DNA of 64,000 nucleotides from Pseudomonas segetis (GTDB taxonomy: Bacteria > Pseudomonadota > Gammaproteobacteria > Pseudomonadales > Pseudomonadaceae): contig NZ_FZOG01000010.1 of assembly GCF_900188155.1 (NCBI RefSeq), forward strand, positions 1 to 64,000, given 5' to 3'. Position numbers and translations under genes: made by a program. Below the pieces are notes generated by a model that worked only from the letters and a program-made list of their open reading frames with translations, made no database searches and was not told where the DNA came from. Position 1 is the stretch's first letter. The number at the start of each line of letters is the position of its first letter. This document shows, piece after piece, positions 60,656 to 64,000 of the stretch.

Positions 60656-62193
60656 GCGGTTTCGTCCACCCAACGCTGTTGCAACGCTGTTTTTGGGCCC
60701 TGCGGTGGCGTGCCCTGGGCGCAGGACAGGGCGCTGACCTGTAGCCCGGCATCAATCAGGCGCTGGCGCAGATTGACCAGTTCGCTGTCGATCAGCCTGG
60801 CGGTGCTTGGCTGCTCGGCCCAGAGCGTGCTCGAGAGGCAGCCACGGGCCAGTTGGGTTTGTACTTGCACCGGTCCAAGTGGTTCCAGGTCAAAGGCCAG
60901 GTCGATGCGCCACAGCATTTCCTTTTGCTCCTGGGCGCTTGGTTTTTGTGGTTCGTCACGCTGGATTTTTAACTGCACCGGCACCAACTCTTGCTGGTTG
61001 CGCATTGGCAGTTCCAGTTGCCAGGTCGTGAGGATATTGCCGTCTGGCCCTACCTGGGTTTGCGCCAGGCTGGACAGTTGGTGGGTCTGCAAGCGCGATA
61101 CCGCGGCAGCTGCCAGCTTGAGCAGGGCTTCAAGGTCCCCCTCTTCGCCAAGGGCCTGCAGAAGCCTTGAGGGCAGCGGGAAGCTCAGCGCCTGCTGTTT
61201 GCTGCTGTTTTGATTGATGCTACCCAGCAGGTTGCGGGCCAGGGCTGGTAAGGACTGGGCCATGACGGCGCTGGCGGCGGCCCCCGGTAGTGTGCCCTGT
61301 GCCGGTAGATTGAGTTGTAGCTGGCTGATCAGCTTGAGCAGGTTGGCCTTCAGGTCCGTCGGCAAGGCACTGGCCTGCGGGCCTAGCAGTTTGCTTTCAA
61401 GAAATGCGCCGCTGCTTTCCACCGCCTTGCTCAAGCCTTTGGCGTCACTCAGTTGCTGGCCATCGGGCAGTGCGCCTATCAATTTGTCGATGCTATTGCG
61501 TACGCTGCTCGGAATATCGCTGCGCTCGCTCAGGCCCTGCAAGGATTTGAATAACCCTTGCAACGAGCCTTGGTTGCTGTGTTGGCTCTGCAGTTGTTGC
61601 GTCAGGGCGAGTTGATCCAGGCGGCCACTCAATGGCAGTAGGTTGAGCGCCTGGTTGCCCTGCACCTGGGCGCTAAGCAGGCTTCCCGGTTGTAGCGACA
61701 AGGGCGTCTCGATTGACAGTTTGCTGCCGGCCAATGAGGTGTTGAGCAGACTGACCAAGACTTTGTAGATGACCTGGGCCTTGCCCTGCACGAGTTGTTC
61801 GCTGCTCAGTACCTTGCCTTGAATCAGCGTGCCGACCGGAAACTGCTTGAGGTCCAGGCTGTCGAGTGGTTTGTCGCCGCCTGGCTGCAGGGCCACAAGC
61901 AGTTTGCTGTCAGTGAGTGCGGTAATGGCCAGGGCAGAGCCCTGGGCAATGGGGCGACTACTGCTGGCTTCAAGGGTGGTCTGACGGCCGCTGTCCAGGG
62001 TCAGCCTGAGCATTAGCTGAAAACTCTGTGCGACCTGTTTGAGGCTAATTACTTCGGCGGTGGCGCTTTCCCCCTTGGCCAACAGTCCTTCAAGTGGTTG
62101 CAGCAGCTTTACGGCCAGGTCGCTGGCCACCGAGCTTGGGCGGTTACTCGCGGGCGTGGGGGGTAATGGCCGACTGCTGCTTATTTCACTCAT
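60652..62193 (-). CDS. FliK-like hook-length control paralogue
   Basis: A 513-residue protein. The first 390 residues are Gln/Leu/Ser-rich and mostly helical. The C-terminal domain (about 395-490) has the FliK signature: IDLAFDLEPLGPVQVQTQLARGCLSSTLWAEQPSTARLIDSELVNLRQRLIDAGLQVSALSC. It is coupled to the orphan FlhB C-domain gene. FliK and FlhB-C are natural partners, so the pair may form a second export-switch module. The true fliK is at 38360. Function here is inferred. Confidence 0.85.
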   Translation of the reverse strand: MSEISSSRPLPPTPASNRPSSVASDLAVKLLQPLEGLLAKGESATAEVISLKQVAQSFQLMLRLTLDSGRQTTLEASSSRPIAQGSALAITALTDSKLLVALQPGGDKPLDSLDLKQFPVGTLIQGKVLSSEQLVQGKAQVIYKVLVSLLNTSLAGSKLSIETPLSLQPGSLLSAQVQGNQALNLLPLSGRLDQLALTQQLQSQHSNQGSLQGLFKSLQGLSERSDIPSSVRNSIDKLIGALPDGQQLSDAKGLSKAVESSGAFLESKLLGPQASALPTDLKANLLKLISQLQLNLPAQGTLPGAAASAVMAQSLPALARNLLGSINQNSSKQQALSFPLPSRLLQALGEEGDLEALLKLAAAAVSRLQTHQLSSLAQTQVGPDGNILTTWQLELPMRNQQELVPVQLKIQRDEPQKPSAQEQKEMLWRIDLAFDLEPLGPVQVQTQLARGCLSSTLWAEQPSTARLIDSELVNLRQRLIDAGLQVSALSCAQGTPPQGPKTALQQRWVDETA

Positions 62194-62523
62194 GGACGCG
62201 TTACACCCTGTCGAAAAGCCAACTGCGGGGAGGTGGGTCAGGCATGTATAATGCCGCCGCTGGATTGGAACCCCTGCAAAAGTACTGCGTTAGTTATTGC
62301 TTGGTAAAACACGGCTCACAATCCTCGATTTTCAAGGATTGGGCCGGGCGAGGCGAATGCTCATATACAACTCTTATGTTGAACATGATCCTAGTTGCTT
62401 TTCGCACCTTTTACGTCGCATAACCCCAACGCGCAGTTATACAAGGGTTCCCCGGAGGCGCCTGCTTGACTATATAGCGGCTGGAATGCCGTCATCTTGA
62501 ATCATTTATTAGGTAAGAATGCT
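62194..62523. other. Divergent intergenic region upstream of ccmA
   Basis: About 330 bases between the FliK-like gene (minus) and ccmA (plus). A TATAAT at 62247-62252 could be a -10 box, but no good -35 was found. A 7-bp hairpin (CAATCCT with AGGATTG) is at 62319-62341. Nothing else is supported. Confidence 0.4.
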
Positions 62524-63156
62524 GTGATCAGCCCAATTCTCGAAGCCAGGTCGCTCGCCTGTGAGCGTGATTGGCGCATGCTTTTCGAGCATCTTGAACT
62601 GTCTCTGGTTCCCGGCGAAATGCTTCAGGTTGCAGGCCCTAACGGCAGTGGTAAAACCAGTTTGCTACGCCTTTTAGCAGGGTTGATGCAGCCCACCGCT
62701 GGCGAAGTCCGGCTCTATGGCTGTGCATTGGATAAACAGCGCGCCGAACCTGGCAAGTTGATCTGGATTGGCCATGCGGCCGGGATAAAGGGGTTGCTCA
62801 CCCCAGAGGAAAACCTCACCTGGCTTTGCGCCCTGCAACAACCGGCGCCGCGCGAACAGATCTGGCAGGCGCTTGCTGCTGTCGGTCTGCGGGGTTACGA
62901 GGATGTGCCTTGTCATTCGCTGTCAGCTGGCCAGCAACGCCGAGTAGGTCTGGCCCGCTTGTACTTGCCGGGGCCAGAGCTGTGGATTCTCGATGAGCCG
63001 TTCACCGCGCTTGATATTGCTGCCGTCGCCCAGCTCGAGGCGCACCTGGCTGCGCATTGCGAGAAAGGGGGGCTGGTCGTGATGACGACCCACCACAGCC
63101 TATCGGTCAAGCCGCAGGGCTATCGTGTGCTTGACCTGGGATTGCGCCAACTATGA
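62524..63156 (+). CDS. ccmA: Cytochrome c maturation ABC ATPase CcmA
   Basis: A 210-residue ATPase of the haem-release complex CcmABCD. Walker A GPNGSGKTSLL near 39-49, signature LSAGQQRRVGLARL near 132-145, Walker B LWILDEPFTALD. The GTG at 62524 (MISPILEARSL) gives the usual family length; a TTG at 62497 is an alternative. Its stop overlaps ccmB by 4 bases. Confidence 0.92.
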   Translation: MISPILEARSLACERDWRMLFEHLELSLVPGEMLQVAGPNGSGKTSLLRLLAGLMQPTAGEVRLYGCALDKQRAEPGKLIWIGHAAGIKGLLTPEENLTWLCALQQPAPREQIWQALAAVGLRGYEDVPCHSLSAGQQRRVGLARLYLPGPELWILDEPFTALDIAAVAQLEAHLAAHCEKGGLVVMTTHHSLSVKPQGYRVLDLGLRQL

Positions 63157-63824
63157 GTAACCTATTCACCCTGTTGGTGGCACGCGAAGCACGCTTGCTG
63201 TTCCGGCGTCCGGCTGAACTGGCCAACCCCTTGGTTTTCTTCGCCATTGTCATCGCCTTGTTCCCCTTGGCGGTGGGTCCCGAAGCTCAATTGTTGCAAA
63301 CCCTTTCACCGGGGCTGGTCTGGGTGGCGGCTCTTTTGGCAGTGCTGCTCTCGCTGGACGGGCTTTTCCGCAGTGATTTTGAAGATGGCTCGCTTGAACA
63401 GTGGGTCCTTTCGTCGCACCCCCTGGCTCTTCTGGTTTTAGCCAAGGTGCTGGCACACTGGGCTTTTTCAGGCTTGGCGCTGGTCATCCTGTCGCCAGTG
63501 CTGGCGCTTATGCTGGGGCTGCCGACCCATTGTTTACCTGTTTTACTGATTTCGTTGTTGCTTGGGACGCCGGTCTTGAGCTTGTTGGGCGCGGTTGGCG
63601 CGGCATTGACTGTTGGCCTCAAGCGCGGTGGTTTGCTCCTGGCATTGTTGATTTTGCCGCTGTATATCCCGGTGCTGATTCTGGGCAGTGGTGCCTTGCA
63701 GGCGAGTTTGCAGGGTTTGCCAGCGGTGGGGCACTTGCTCTGGATGGCATGCTTGACAGCCTTGGCGGTGACATTCAGTCCTTTTGCCATCGCCGCAGGC
63801 CTTCGGATAAGCGTCGCTGAGTAG
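63153..63824 (+). CDS. ccmB: Cytochrome c maturation permease CcmB
   Basis: A 223-residue membrane protein with six helices. The N-terminus LLVAREARLLFRRPAELANPLVFFAIVIALFPLAVGPEAQLL and GLVWVAALLAVLLSLDGLFRSDFEDGSLEQ are hallmark. It partners CcmA in freeing haem-loaded CcmE. Confidence 0.94.
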   Translation: MSNLFTLLVAREARLLFRRPAELANPLVFFAIVIALFPLAVGPEAQLLQTLSPGLVWVAALLAVLLSLDGLFRSDFEDGSLEQWVLSSHPLALLVLAKVLAHWAFSGLALVILSPVLALMLGLPTHCLPVLLISLLLGTPVLSLLGAVGAALTVGLKRGGLLLALLILPLYIPVLILGSGALQASLQGLPAVGHLLWMACLTALAVTFSPFAIAAGLRISVAE

Positions 63825-63887
63825 GCGTTGTAACTATAAAGATAAGTGGCCACCGTGCTCGGCATGCCGTGGTCGACTGTAGAACTG

Positions 63888-64000
63888 ATGAGTAACCTGA
63901 TGAACTGGACATGGTTTCACAAGCTGGGTTCGCCCAAGTGGTTTTATGAGATCAGTGGTCGTTGGCTGCCGTGGCTGATTGCCGCCGCAGCGCTGTTGAT
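63888..64000 (+). CDS. ccmC: Haem transporter CcmC, partial (N-terminus)
   Basis: The gene runs off the right edge. The visible start MSNLMNWTWFHKLGSPKWFYEISGR and the first hydrophobic helix match CcmC, which passes haem to CcmE. The ATG at 63888 is used; the ATG at 63900 (MNWTWF) is equally possible because no clear ribosome site separates them. Confidence 0.88.
   Translation, partial: MSNLMNWTWFHKLGSPKWFYEISGRWLPWLIAAAALL

Noticed and set aside
1..64000. CRISPR arrays, tRNA or rRNA genes, prophage or insertion sequences
   Set aside because: No spaced repeat arrays, clover-leaf sequences, transposase or phage genes were seen anywhere in the window.

Overview
The window is a chromosomal segment of a Pseudomonas-type gammaproteobacterium, carrying nearly the whole polar-flagellum and chemotaxis locus. 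The evidence is the presence and order of the Pseudomonas regulators FleQ, FleS, FleR and FleN, the FlhF/FleN polar-placement pair, the MotC/MotD second stator, the ParC/ParP/CheW tail of the cheYZAB operon, and the ccmABC genes right after it. Species cannot be told from this window.

Layout. 1-5015: the start of a small secreted protein (minus strand), an AT-rich gap, a glutamine-synthetase-family ligase, then an MFS transporter overlapping two small glycosyltransferase-family genes. 5043-7761 (minus strand): a PilZ flagellar brake, FlgN, FlgM and FlgA, divergent from cheV-cheR-bacteriohemerythrin (7835-10308). 10594-21730: rod, hook and hook-junction genes flgBCDE and flgFGHIJKL. 22097-27125: flagellin fliC, flaG, cap gene fliD, two fliS-family chaperones and a FliT-like protein. 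27487-31763: master regulator fleQ and the fleSR two-component pair. 32064-47621: basal body, C-ring and export genes fliEFGHIJ, an HPt protein, fliK, fliLMNOPQR, flhB and flhA. 47677-50665: flhF, fleN, fliA. 50796-59694: cheY, cheZ, cheA, cheB, motC, motD, parC, parP, cheW and a DUF2802 protein. 59889-62193: an exported rhodanese and, on the minus strand, a FliK-like/FlhB-C-like pair. 62524-64000: ccmA, ccmB and the start of ccmC.

Regulation can be read from the DNA. FleQ has a sigma-70-like promoter. Good matches to the sigma-54 -24/-12 element (GG and GC 12 bp apart) precede flgA, flgB, flgF, fleS, fliE, fliK, fliL and flhA. Strong matches to the sigma-28 (FliA) promoter precede flgM, fliC and the second fliS. 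This fits the known four-tier Pseudomonas cascade: FleQ, then FleSR and export genes, then FleR-dependent hook genes, then FliA/FlgM-controlled late genes.

No prophage, CRISPR array, rRNA, tRNA or insertion sequence was seen. The most interesting points are: an HPt gene without its usual HsbR/HsbA partners; an orphan FlhB C-domain overlapping a FliK paralogue; repeated docking-like motifs in the CheA linker with a similar motif in ParP; structured repeat DNA on both sides of the FliT-like gene; a bacteriohemerythrin inside the chemotaxis/flagellar block; and a predicted flgA transcript with almost no leader. None is clearly a wholly new system. They are unusual parts of a well-known locus.
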